Positions 6,740 to 13,705 of a stretch of DNA of 13,722 nucleotides are shown one piece after another. Within the stretch, counting starts at the first letter, position 1. Every line of letters begins with the position of its first letter. A program made the position numbers and the translations under genes. The DNA is from HGM04593 sp045578665 (lineage in GTDB: Bacteria > Bacteroidota > Bacteroidia > Bacteroidales > Bacteroidaceae), in assembly GCA_045578665.1 (NCBI GenBank), contig JAZNKR010000180.1:1-13722 (forward strand), in the 5' to 3' direction. A model generated the notes under the pieces. That model worked only from the letters and a program-made list of their open reading frames with translations, was not told the DNA's origin and ran no database searches.

Positions 6740-6773
6740 CCATCGTATTTTTAAAAAAGAGCAGATTCCGACA

Positions 6774-7934
6774 ATGAAAAACCATTTTATCATCATATTT
6801 TCAATCATTTCGTTAGTTGTTTCTTCCTGTAAAGAGACACCGTCGTTCACCATCAAAGGCACTGTATCCGATGCTGCGGGAAAGAGCATCTATCTTTCAC
6901 ACATGGGTATAAACAGAAGCTCGGTGGTCGACTCCGTAAAGATAAAGTCTGACGGCAGATTCGAGTTCAAACAACCTTCTCCCGACAGCTACGATTTCTA
7001 TCGTCTGCAGACCGACAGGAACGGTCGTGCAATCACTGTTGCCATAGACAGCACCGAGACAGTCTCCCTCACAATCAACGGTAAGGATTTTGCCACCGGC
7101 TATGTGGTCGAAAATTCAGAGGAGAGCCGTAAAATCCAGGAAATAAATGCACTTCGTCTGGCTTTGGAAACGCAGGTAGACCATTTTGCAAAGAACGGCG
7201 CAGGCTCTCCAGCCGAAACCCGCGAGGCAATATATAACATCGTCAAGGAGTTCAAGGAGAATATCTTCAAGCAGTACATTGCTCCCTCGCCCGACAAGGC
7301 GAGTGCATACTATGCTCTCTTTCTCCGTGCCAATGGAATATCCATATTCAACCCCAATGAAAACCGTTTCGACAGCAAATGTTTCTCGGCGGTGGCAACC
7401 TCGCTCAACAACCGCTACCCCGAATCGCCGCGTGCCAAGAACCTCTACAGTATAGCCGCAAAGGGAATGCAGAGCACACGCCCCGTGCAGCCCGACACAA
7501 TTGATGCCGAGGAGTCGGAACTGACAGCAACCGGACTGTTCGATATAAAACTTCCCAATGTCTACGGCGACAGCATTGCCCTTTCGTCGTTGAGCGGCAA
7601 GGTGGTGCTGCTCGACTTTATACTCTATGCCGACACAAGGACAAGCGGTCATTCTATAGTGATGCGCGAAATGTATGACAGATACAAGGACCGCGGGCTC
7701 GAGATATACCAGGTGTCGCTGGATGCCAACGAGCATTTCTGGAAGACCTCTGCCGACAATCTTCCCTGGGTGTGCGTGCGCGACGGCGAAGGAGTCTCCT
7801 CGTCAAACATCCTGCTCTACCGTCTGGACAAACTGCCCTCCTATTTTCTGATAAACAAGGCAAACGAAATAGTCCTGCGCGACGAACAGATAACCGACAT
7901 TTCACAGGAGATAGAGAGGTTGCTCGACGAGTAG
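6774..7934 (+). CDS. Lipoprotein with DUF4369-like and redox-dead thioredoxin-like domains
   Basis: The product has 386 residues. The lipobox VVSSC places Cys19 as the lipidated residue. Residues about 24-110 (FTIKGTVSDAAGKSIYL onward) look like DUF4369, a beta domain that often precedes TlpA/AhpC thioredoxin folds in Bacteroidetes. A helical linker (about 115-235) follows. Residues about 250-385 have thioredoxin-fold landmarks: LSGKVVLLDF, then a cis-Pro-like LPSYFLIN (Pro355). Where CxxC should follow the first strand the protein has YADTRTSG, and its only other cysteines are Cys203 and Cys334. It therefore cannot run a normal dithiol cycle and probably acts as a binding or scaffold protein at the envelope. 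It is monocistronic by spacing (166 nt to greA), with no strong terminator. Confidence 0.85.
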   Translation: MKNHFIIIFSIISLVVSSCKETPSFTIKGTVSDAAGKSIYLSHMGINRSSVVDSVKIKSDGRFEFKQPSPDSYDFYRLQTDRNGRAITVAIDSTETVSLTINGKDFATGYVVENSEESRKIQEINALRLALETQVDHFAKNGAGSPAETREAIYNIVKEFKENIFKQYIAPSPDKASAYYALFLRANGISIFNPNENRFDSKCFSAVATSLNNRYPESPRAKNLYSIAAKGMQSTRPVQPDTIDAEESELTATGLFDIKLPNVYGDSIALSSLSGKVVLLDFILYADTRTSGHSIVMREMYDRYKDRGLEIYQVSLDANEHFWKTSADNLPWVCVRDGEGVSSSNILLYRLDKLPSYFLINKANEIVLRDEQITDISQEIERLLDE

Positions 7935-7985
7935 CGTGGCTTTTGGGTGTAAAAGCAGACAAAAAGCAAAAAAAACCTTTTTTAG

Positions 7986-8016
7986 TTGCAATTTGAAATA
8001 AAAGCCATTATATTTG
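7986..8016 (+). promoter_or_regulatory. Promoter of the greA operon
   Basis: TTG at 7986-7988, a 20-nt spacer, then TATATTTG at 8009-8016, a full match to TAnnTTTG with normal spacing. This is the best promoter in the window. Transcription would start near 8022-8024, giving a leader of about 78 nt. Confidence 0.65.
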
Positions 8017-8033
8017 CACTCACAATGACGAAT

Positions 8034-8069
8034 CGATGGGTTCCGGCAAGTGATTGTCGGAATCCATTG
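8034..8069 (+). promoter_or_regulatory. greA leader hairpin, candidate attenuator
   Basis: Arms 8034-8049 and 8054-8069 pair over 16 positions (three G-T pairs) and close on a GTGA loop of the stable GNRA type. T-rich sequence follows (8070-8073, then TTTTT at 8080-8084). It begins about 10 nt after the predicted transcription start, so most of the leader is this structure. It could prematurely terminate transcripts or simply protect the 5' end. Confidence 0.5.
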
Positions 8070-8100
8070 TTTTACTAATTTTTATATAGAGTAAAAAGAA

Positions 8101-8562
8101 ATGAGTTACATGTCCGAAGAGGGCTACAAAAAATTGTTAGCCGATTTAAAAGAGTTGGAAGGCAAGCGCCCCGAAATTGTACGCCAGATTGCAGAAGCAC
8201 GCGACAAAGGCGACCTTTCAGAGAATGCTGAATACGATGCAGCAAAAGAGGCGCAAGGTTTACTCGAAATGAGGATTAACGAGCTGAAGCTTGTGATAGC
8301 CGATGCCAAAATCATAGACACCAGCAAGCTCAACACAGACAGCGTGCAGGTGCTCACAAAGGTCGAGCTTAAGAACGCCAAGACAGGTGCGATGATGACA
8401 TACACCATTGTTCCTGAGAGCGAAGCAAACTTGCGCGAGGGAAAAATCTCCATCAACACCCCCATTGCCAAAGGTCTCCTCGGCAAAAAGGTGGGCGAGA
8501 CAGCAGAGATAACCATCCCTCAAGGAAAGATATTCCTCGAAATCATAAACATTTCAATCTGA
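8101..8562 (+). CDS. greA: Transcription elongation factor GreA
   Basis: The product has 153 residues (E. coli GreA has 158). It binds in the RNA polymerase secondary channel and stimulates cleavage of backtracked RNA. Residues 1-75 form the coiled-coil finger with the acidic tip in ARDKGDLSENAEYDAAKEAQ. D38 and E41 match E. coli D41 and E44, which act at the polymerase active site. Residues about 80-153 form the FKBP-like domain, with the typical SPIAKGLLGKKVGE-type stretch (here NTPIAKGLLGKKVGE) near the C-terminus. The ATG at 8101 follows a purine-rich leader, AGTAAAAAGAA. The stop overlaps the ATG of the HIT gene (TGATG), so the two are coupled. Its leader hairpin suggests attenuation control. 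Confidence 0.97.
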   Translation: MSYMSEEGYKKLLADLKELEGKRPEIVRQIAEARDKGDLSENAEYDAAKEAQGLLEMRINELKLVIADAKIIDTSKLNTDSVQVLTKVELKNAKTGAMMTYTIVPESEANLREGKISINTPIAKGLLGKKVGETAEITIPQGKIFLEIINISI

Positions 8563-8960
8563 TGGCATCGATATTCAGCAGAATAGTAGCCGGTGAAATT
8601 CCCAGCTACAAGGTGGCAGAGAATGAAGAATTCTATGCATTCCTCGATATAAACCCGTTGGCAAAGGGGCACACACTTGTAATCCCCAAACGCGAGGTAG
8701 ACTATTTCTTCGACCTTACAGACGAAGAGATAGGTGCCATGCAGGTTTTTGCCAAGAAGGTGGCAACAGCCATCAAAGAGGCATATCCCTGTGTGAAGGT
8801 CGGTCAGGCGGTGCTCGGACTCGAAGTACCCCATGCCCACATACACCTTGTACCCATGCAGAGCGAGAAGGATATGCTCTTCACAAATCCCAAACTGAAG
8901 CTTACAGCCGAGGAGTTTGCCGAGATTGCACAAAGGATAAACAGCCGCCTGCCTGTATAA
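8562..8960 (+). CDS. HIT-family (histidine triad) nucleotide-binding protein
   Basis: The product has 132 residues, full length for the Hint/HIT family, whose members hydrolyse nucleoside phosphoramidates or related nucleotide conjugates. The start SIFSRIVAGEIPSYKV and DINPLAKGHTLVIPKR are classic, and the triad H-x-H-x-H lies at His91, His93 and His95 in VPHAHIHLVP. The second His of the triad region is the nucleophile in known members. It is a soluble cytoplasmic protein. The ATG overlaps the greA stop by one base, so translation is coupled to greA; why the two functions travel together is unknown. A terminator-like hairpin follows 23 nt after the stop. Confidence 0.95.
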   Translation: MASIFSRIVAGEIPSYKVAENEEFYAFLDINPLAKGHTLVIPKREVDYFFDLTDEEIGAMQVFAKKVATAIKEAYPCVKVGQAVLGLEVPHAHIHLVPMQSEKDMLFTNPKLKLTAEEFAEIAQRINSRLPV

Positions 8961-8983
8961 AAGCTGGGCGGGCAGCCGCCAAA

Positions 8984-9043
8984 AAAAGTTGTCAGGCAAG
9001 AGGTTGGTTCTGTTTACAGACAGGCGCTTGCTGGACAACTTTT
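8984..9043 (+). terminator. Terminator-like hairpin after the greA-HIT operon
   Basis: AAAAGTTGTC (8984-8993) pairs with GACAACTTTT (9034-9043). A two-base internal loop follows, then GCAAG/CTTGC (8996-9000/9027-9031). Inside is a further small hairpin, TCTGT/ACAGA. The descending arm ends in TTTT. It probably ends or limits transcription before pyrC. Confidence 0.6.
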
Positions 9044-9074
9044 CTTGTATAACCTAAGACCAAAGACCAATTTC

Positions 9075-10412
9075 ATGCGTACACATATATCAAACGTAAC
9101 AATTGTAAACGAAGGAGTATCTGTGAAAGGTTCCGTGGTCATCAACGGAACAAAGATAGTCGAAATATGTAAGGAGGGGACTACCCCCTGCCGCAGGTGC
9201 GATGAGACAATCGACGGAACAGGAATGTATCTGCTCCCCGGAGTGATAGACGACCATGTGCACTTCCGTGAACCGGGACTGACCCACAAGGCTACTATTC
9301 TCAGTGAGTCGCGAGCTGCCGCCGCCGGAGGTGTAACCTCCTTTATGGAGATGCCGAACACCATTCCCGCGACAATTACCCTTACAGCCTTGCACGACAA
9401 GTACAAACGCGCTTCAAAGGAGAGCCGTGTGAACTACTCGTTCTATTTTGGTGCGACGAACTCCAACAGCGATATCTTCGAAAAGCTCAATCCCCGCAGG
9501 GTGTGTGGAATAAAACTGTTCATGGGTTCCAGCACAGGCAATATGCTTGTGGACGATGCAGACGGGCTCGACAATCTCTTCTCCAAAGCCAATATGCCCA
9601 TAGCGGTCCATTGCGAGGATACCGACATTATAAATGCCAATGCAGCTATATATAAAGAGAAGTATGGCGAAGACCCCGATGTCAAGTTCCATCCGCTGAT
9701 ACGCAGCGAGGAGGCATGCTACAGATCGCTCGAAAGGGCAGTGGCACTTGCAAAGAAACACGACAAACAGCTCCATGTGATGCACATAAGCACAGCACGC
9801 GAGCTCGAACTTCTCACTACAGATGCTCTTGCCGACAAGAAGATAACAGCCGAGGTCACTCCCGCCCATCTTACATTCTGCGACAAGGATTACGTCCGTT
9901 TGGGTACACGTATCAAGTGCAATCCTGCCATCAAGAGCGAAAAAGACCGCGACGCATTGCGCGAAGGTCTGCGCAGCGGCAGGATAGACATCGTTGGCAC
10001 CGACCATGCTCCCCACCTCATCGAAGACAAGAGAGGCGGAGCGTTGAAGGCAACTTCGGGCATGCCTTCGATACAGTTCTCGTTGCTCTCCATGTTGCGC
10101 ATGGTCGATGAGGGTCTCTTCACCATAGAACAGATTGTAGATAAGATGTGCCATGCACCTGCCGAGTTCTTCAGGATAGACAAGCGCGGCTATGTGCGCA
10201 AAGGATATTATGCCGACCTTGTCCTTGTGGCGCCCGGCAATCCCCACACTGTTGCCAAAGAGGATATATTGAGTCTCTGTAAGTGGAGTCCTTTCGAAGG
10301 CGAGAAATTCGATTGGAAGGTTATGCGTACATGGGTCAATGGCGAGTGTGTCTACAGCGACGGTGTCGTAAACGACAGAGTGCGCGGAAAAGCTCTGAAA
10401 TTCAACCGATGA
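9075..10412 (+). CDS. pyrC: Dihydroorotase (type I, allantoinase-like)
   Basis: The product has 445 residues. It catalyses reversible cyclisation of carbamoyl aspartate to dihydroorotate in de novo pyrimidine synthesis. It belongs to the amidohydrolase TIM-barrel fold. Metal-site residues are visible: DDHVHFREPG (His61, His63), Lys147 in CGIKLFMGSS (the position usually carboxylated), His179 in AVHCED, His237 in HVMHIST, and Asp310 in GTDHAPH. These mark the long, type I class rather than the short E. coli PyrC type. I chose the ATG at 9075 (MRTHISNVTIVN); a TTG at 9045 would start within the terminator arm. The stop overlaps the next gene's start (ATGA), so the MetH reactivation protein is made from the same message. 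Confidence 0.95.
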   Translation: MRTHISNVTIVNEGVSVKGSVVINGTKIVEICKEGTTPCRRCDETIDGTGMYLLPGVIDDHVHFREPGLTHKATILSESRAAAAGGVTSFMEMPNTIPATITLTALHDKYKRASKESRVNYSFYFGATNSNSDIFEKLNPRRVCGIKLFMGSSTGNMLVDDADGLDNLFSKANMPIAVHCEDTDIINANAAIYKEKYGEDPDVKFHPLIRSEEACYRSLERAVALAKKHDKQLHVMHISTARELELLTTDALADKKITAEVTPAHLTFCDKDYVRLGTRIKCNPAIKSEKDRDALREGLRSGRIDIVGTDHAPHLIEDKRGGALKATSGMPSIQFSLLSMLRMVDEGLFTIEQIVDKMCHAPAEFFRIDKRGYVRKGYYADLVLVAPGNPHTVAKEDILSLCKWSPFEGEKFDWKVMRTWVNGECVYSDGVVNDRVRGKALKFNR

Positions 10413-11215
10413 AAAGCAGACAGTTCTCTTTCAAGGTATCTATGCTCCGGCCGTATATCGACTGGAGCTATCTTTTTCATGCCTGGGGAATAGGAACTGC
10501 AAAGCAGGAGTGCGCCGAGGCGCACCGCTTGAAAGCCGATGCTATGGAGCTGCTCAATGCAAACGGCGATGGAGAGGTCTCTGCTGTCTTTCGTCTCTGC
10601 AGTGCACGCAGTTGCGGCGATAATCTTGTCATAGAGGATGAATTGTTGCCTCTTCTCAGGCAACAGCATAGCCTCGATGGTGCTCCCAATCTATGTTTGA
10701 GTGATTTCGTCTCGCCCGTTGCAGACAGCATAGGGCTTTTCGCCACTTCGGTGAATGATGGCATTTGCACCCGATATATTGGTGACGACTACCGCCATCT
10801 GCTTGTGCAGACATTGTGCGACCGTCTTGCCGAGGCTGCCGCCTCGTCTCTCCACAGCAGGGTGCGTCGCGAAAAAGAACTTTGGGGTTACTCGCCCGAT
10901 GAGACATTCACTCCGCAGGAACTGAACCGGGAACCATACCGGGGCATACGTCCGGCTGTGGGCTATCCCTCACTTCCCGACCAATCGGTCATATTCATTA
11001 TCAATCGTCTGCTCGGTCTCGAAAAGATAGGAATCACACTTACCGAGAGTGGGGCAATGAAGCCGCACGCATCTGTCTGCGGGCTCATGTTTGCCCACCC
11101 TGCGGCACGCTATTTCGGTGTAGGGCGCATAAGCGATGAGCAGTTCAAGGACTATGCCGTGCGCAGGGGTATTCCCGAGAAGGAGTTGCGCAGATTCCTT
11201 GTCCGTAACTTCTGA
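10409..11215 (+). CDS. Stand-alone cobalamin-dependent methionine synthase reactivation domain protein
   Basis: The product has 268 residues and matches the C-terminal AdoMet-binding reactivation domain of MetH (PF02965 type). In full-length MetH this domain brings AdoMet to remethylate inactive cob(II)alamin. Hallmarks are ELWGYSPDE (157-165), YRGIRPAVGYPSLPDQ (177-192; E. coli MetH has RPAPGYPACPDH), GAMKPHASVCGLMFAHP, and ARYFGVGRISDEQFKDYA. No cobalamin- or folate-binding domain is present, so it must work with a MetH encoded elsewhere, as in split MetH systems known from Thermotoga. I chose the ATG at 10409, which overlaps the pyrC stop by 4 nt; the longer in-frame start inside pyrC is rejected. 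It converges on the ABC-F gene with a 7-nt gap. Confidence 0.92.
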   Translation: MKSRQFSFKVSMLRPYIDWSYLFHAWGIGTAKQECAEAHRLKADAMELLNANGDGEVSAVFRLCSARSCGDNLVIEDELLPLLRQQHSLDGAPNLCLSDFVSPVADSIGLFATSVNDGICTRYIGDDYRHLLVQTLCDRLAEAAASSLHSRVRREKELWGYSPDETFTPQELNREPYRGIRPAVGYPSLPDQSVIFIINRLLGLEKIGITLTESGAMKPHASVCGLMFAHPAARYFGVGRISDEQFKDYAVRRGIPEKELRRFLVRNF

Positions 11216-11222
11216 CAATCTC

Positions 11223-13100
11223 CTATGCCCATTCGCTCAGTTCGAGCCACCGCATACCTTTCTCGTCGAGCAACTCTATGATTTCTGCCGTGCGCATTGA
11301 CTTTTCTACCAGCTCGTTGCCCGACAGTGTGCCGCTGCTCATCTCTGTTTCGAGGCGGCTTTTCTCCTCTTCGAGCAGTGCAATCTCTTTCTCCAGTTCC
11401 TCATACTCACGTTTCTCTTTGAATGTGAGCTTGCGCTTTTCTGCGGTGGCGCTTCTGTTCTCCTTGCTCTCCTTTGCGCTCTTGCTCTTGATGGCAGCGC
11501 TCTCTTTTGCAGCTGCGCTCTTCTCCTCTTCGCGCCAATCGCGGTAGTCGGTGTAGTTGCCGGGGAAATCCTTTATCTCCCCGCCACCCTTGAATACAAA
11601 TATGTGGTCCACGACCTTGTCCATGAAATATCTGTCGTGGCTCACCACGATTACACATCCCTTGAAGTCGATAAGATACTCTTCGAGCACTTGCAGAGTG
11701 TCGATGTCGAGGTCGTTCGTGGGCTCGTCGAGTACAAGGAAATTGGGGTCGGACATCAGTACGGTGCATAGATAGAGCCTGCGTTTTTCGCCGCCGCTGA
11801 GTTTGCTTATGTAGTCGTACTGCTTCGAGGGTGAGAAGAGGAAATGTTGCAGGAACTGTGATGCAGTAAGCGATTTTCCGCCGGTGTGTATCACTTCGGC
11901 AATCTTCTTCACGGCATCGATTACTTTCATGCTCTCGTCGAACTTTATTCCATCCTGGCTGTAGTATCCCCATCTTACGGTTTCTCCCACCTCTATCGTG
12001 CCGCTGTCGTGTGCCACATGGCCGAGGAGCATCTTTATGAATGTGGATTTTCCGGTGCCGTTGTTGCCTACAATTCCCAGTTTTTCGTAGCGGGCAAAAT
12101 TGTAGTAGAAGTCTTTGGTGATGATTCTGTCGCCGAACTTCTTGTCGAGTGCCCTCATCTCGAATATCTTTTTGCCTATATAGCGGCTGTTTGTGCCGAG
12201 TGAGACACTCGCTTCGTGGCGCAGTGCTTTTGCCTTCTCCTCGAGTCTGTAGAATGCGTCGATGCGGTATTTTGCTTTTGTGGCACGTGCCTGAGGCTGG
12301 CGACGCATCCAGTCGAGTTCCTTGCGCATGAGATTGCGTGCACGCAACATCTCTGCCTCTGCGTTTTCGAGGCGCTCTTCGCGCTTCCTCAGGAAATAGC
12401 TGTAGTTGCCCTTGTAGCGGTAGATGCGGTTGTCGTCTATCTCTATAATCTCGTTGCATACGCGGTCGAGGAAGTAGCGGTCGTGGGTAACCATCAGCAG
12501 GCTGCAATTCAGGCGTGTGAGGTACTCCTCGAGCCACTCTACCATCTCCATGTCGAGGTGGTTGGTGGGCTCGTCGAGTATCATCAGGTCGGGCTCTTCG
12601 AGCAACACCGATGCGAGTGCCACGCGCTTCATCTGTCCTCCGGAGAGGGTCTCCACGCGTTGCTCGAAGTCGTTTATCTTCAGTTGCGAAAGTATCTGTT
12701 TCACTTTTGTTTCGAAGTCCCATGCCGAGAGACGCTCCATCTCCTCCATGGCATCGTGCATCTCCTGTTCGTCGCCTCCGGCTATGGCATTCTCATATCG
12801 CGATATTGCTGCGGCTTTTGTGCTGTTGCGGCGCAGACAGGCGTCGAGAACTTTTGTTCCCGGCTCGAAGTGCGGTTCCTGCTCAAGGTATCCTACCTTC
12901 AGGTCCTTGCGGAAAATTATGGCTCCGCTGTCGTAGTTTTCGCCGCCGCCTATTATCTTCAGCAGCGTGCTTTTCCCTTTGCCGTTGCGGGCTATAAGTC
13001 CAATCTTCTGTCTCTCTTCAATGGAGAACGATATGTTTTCGAATAGAAGGAGCGCGCCGAAACTTTTAGTCAGCCCCTCTACTTGCAGGTCTATTGCCAT
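11223..13100 (-). CDS. uup: ABC-F family ATPase, Uup-like
   Basis: The product has 625 residues (E. coli Uup has 635). It is a soluble tandem ATPase of the ribosome-associated ABC-F class. Domain 1: Walker A ARNGKGKST (37-45, Ala in place of the first Gly), signature LSGGQ (152-156), DEPTNHLD (176-183), THDRYF. A charged helical linker (about 237-300) corresponds to the ribosome-probing P-site tip. Domain 2: Walker A GNNGTGKST (345-353), LSGGE (434-438), DEPTNDLD (458-465), SHDRYF. An Ala/Lys/Glu-rich spacer and a coiled-coil C-terminal domain (about 557-622) are the feature that marks Uup within ABC-F. No membrane segments are seen. An antibiotic-resistance ABC-F is a less likely alternative. 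The ATG follows a -7 box at 13122-13129. Confidence 0.92.
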   Translation of the reverse strand: MAIDLQVEGLTKSFGALLLFENISFSIEERQKIGLIARNGKGKSTLLKIIGGGENYDSGAIIFRKDLKVGYLEQEPHFEPGTKVLDACLRRNSTKAAAISRYENAIAGGDEQEMHDAMEEMERLSAWDFETKVKQILSQLKINDFEQRVETLSGGQMKRVALASVLLEEPDLMILDEPTNHLDMEMVEWLEEYLTRLNCSLLMVTHDRYFLDRVCNEIIEIDDNRIYRYKGNYSYFLRKREERLENAEAEMLRARNLMRKELDWMRRQPQARATKAKYRIDAFYRLEEKAKALRHEASVSLGTNSRYIGKKIFEMRALDKKFGDRIITKDFYYNFARYEKLGIVGNNGTGKSTFIKMLLGHVAHDSGTIEVGETVRWGYYSQDGIKFDESMKVIDAVKKIAEVIHTGGKSLTASQFLQHFLFSPSKQYDYISKLSGGEKRRLYLCTVLMSDPNFLVLDEPTNDLDIDTLQVLEEYLIDFKGCVIVVSHDRYFMDKVVDHIFVFKGGGEIKDFPGNYTDYRDWREEEKSAAAKESAAIKSKSAKESKENRSATAEKRKLTFKEKREYEELEKEIALLEEEKSRLETEMSSGTLSGNELVEKSMRTAEIIELLDEKGMRWLELSEWA

Positions 13101-13121
13101 GTGATTATTGTTTTATCTGCG

Positions 13122-13129
13122 CAAAGATA
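13122..13129 (-). promoter_or_regulatory. Putative -7 box of the ABC-F gene
   Basis: The minus strand reads TATCTTTG, a full match to TAnnTTTG, about 21 nt before the ATG at 13098-13100. A -33 box is not clear. Confidence 0.5.
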
Positions 13130-13207
13130 ATATCTGAAATTGTAAATAGTGTTATACGTTGTGTAAATAATGATGGGTGGATGATGCCGGAGCATGATTG
13201 GTATGGC

Positions 13208-13585
13208 TCATCCCTCACCATTCTTCATCATATTGTATTTGATCTTGAGCTCGGTCTTTTCCTCTATCAATTTTTCTATTTTGTCGTCCTTCTCCTTCAG
13301 GTAGTCTATGAGTTCTTTCAGTGATGCGGTATCGTATGTGCCGTTGCCACAGTTATCTGACCCCTTTTCCATGGTTCCAATTCCTAATATAAGCCATTCG
13401 GGGTTTATCCAATCAAATGTTTGAAGTATCTTCACTATGAGGTCATATCCCGGTTTGTTGCGTTTCTGTATAACTATACCTCTAATTGTTTGGTCTACTA
13501 CACCTATTTTTTTAGCGAAAGAAGAGATGTTTAGCTTTTCATGGTCTATAATTTGGGGGATTATATTGGAACTAATAAAAGAAAA
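13208..13585 (-). pseudogene. XRE/phage-repressor-like HTH protein lacking a start codon
   Basis: The frame is open from 13585 to the TGA at 13208, 125 codons. It reads HEKLNISSFAKKIGVVDQTI, then RGIVIQKRNKPGYDLIVKIL and QTFDWINPEWLILGIG. This is the pattern of Bacteroidetes cI/XRE-type repressors, where the helix-turn-helix is followed by R-x-K-P-x-x-x-x-x-x-K-I-L and I-N-P-E-W-L. A Glu/Lys-rich coiled coil (KELIDYLKEKDDKIEKLIEE) closes the protein. There is no ATG, GTG or TTG before the HTH; the first usable start, GTG at 13433-13435, would delete it. Two TAA codons precede the frame, within or beside a TGTCCGGTAAA repeat end at 13593. The natural start was probably lost by that insertion. 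A rare ATT start (13574-13576) remains possible. Confidence 0.65.
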
Positions 13586-13592
13586 TTATTAC

Positions 13593-13679
13593 TGTCCGGT
13601 AAAAATTACTAATTGTTTTTGGCTAAACAGTATTTATTTAATGGCAGTTTGTAGTTATCTTGATTTAAACAAAGTTTAC
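13593..13679 (+). mobile_element. Second copy of the TGTCCGGTAAA repeat family (end or short derivative)
   Basis: TGTCCGGTAAA at 13593-13603 repeats the left end of the 4179-4436 element in the same orientation. The 10 bases before it match 8 of 10 (AAATTATT shared). Further in, TTGTAGTTA (13649-13657), TTTAAAC and GTTTAC follow in the same order as at the right end of that element (4383-4430) but closer together. This may be a short internally deleted copy, or the left end of a larger insertion sequence continuing past the window. Confidence 0.45.
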
Positions 13680-13705
13680 GTTCTTTTTGTGCCGACAAAA
13701 AGAAC
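13680..13705. repeat. Perfect 11-bp palindrome with 4-nt loop
   Basis: GTTCTTTTTGT (13680-13690), loop GCCG, ACAAAAAGAAC (13695-13705). It could be a terminator or a dispersed intergenic palindrome. Its context is cut off by the window edge. Confidence 0.5.

Noticed and set aside
6666..6785. 40-residue N-terminal extension of PNPase
   Set aside because: It crosses both -7 boxes and overlaps the divergent gene; PNPases start at the MNVVTK-type sequence.
7939..7980. Possible terminator after the thioredoxin-fold lipoprotein gene
   Set aside because: GCTTTT/AAAAGC is only 6 bp with a 6-nt loop and no following T-run; the later A/T stretch forms only weak A-T pairs.
9414..10247. 277-codon minus-strand frame inside pyrC
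   Set aside because: It is antisense to conserved dihydroorotase motifs and the translation is Cys/His-rich without a family signature.
11407..12723. 438-codon minus-strand frame offset within the ABC-F gene
   Set aside because: It is an Arg/Pro/His-rich frame-shifted reading of the same gene, a typical shadow.
12216..13046. 276-codon plus-strand frame inside the ABC-F gene
   Set aside because: It is a mirror of the ABC-F coding sequence, rich in Val/Ala/Leu through complementary codon bias, with no independent features.
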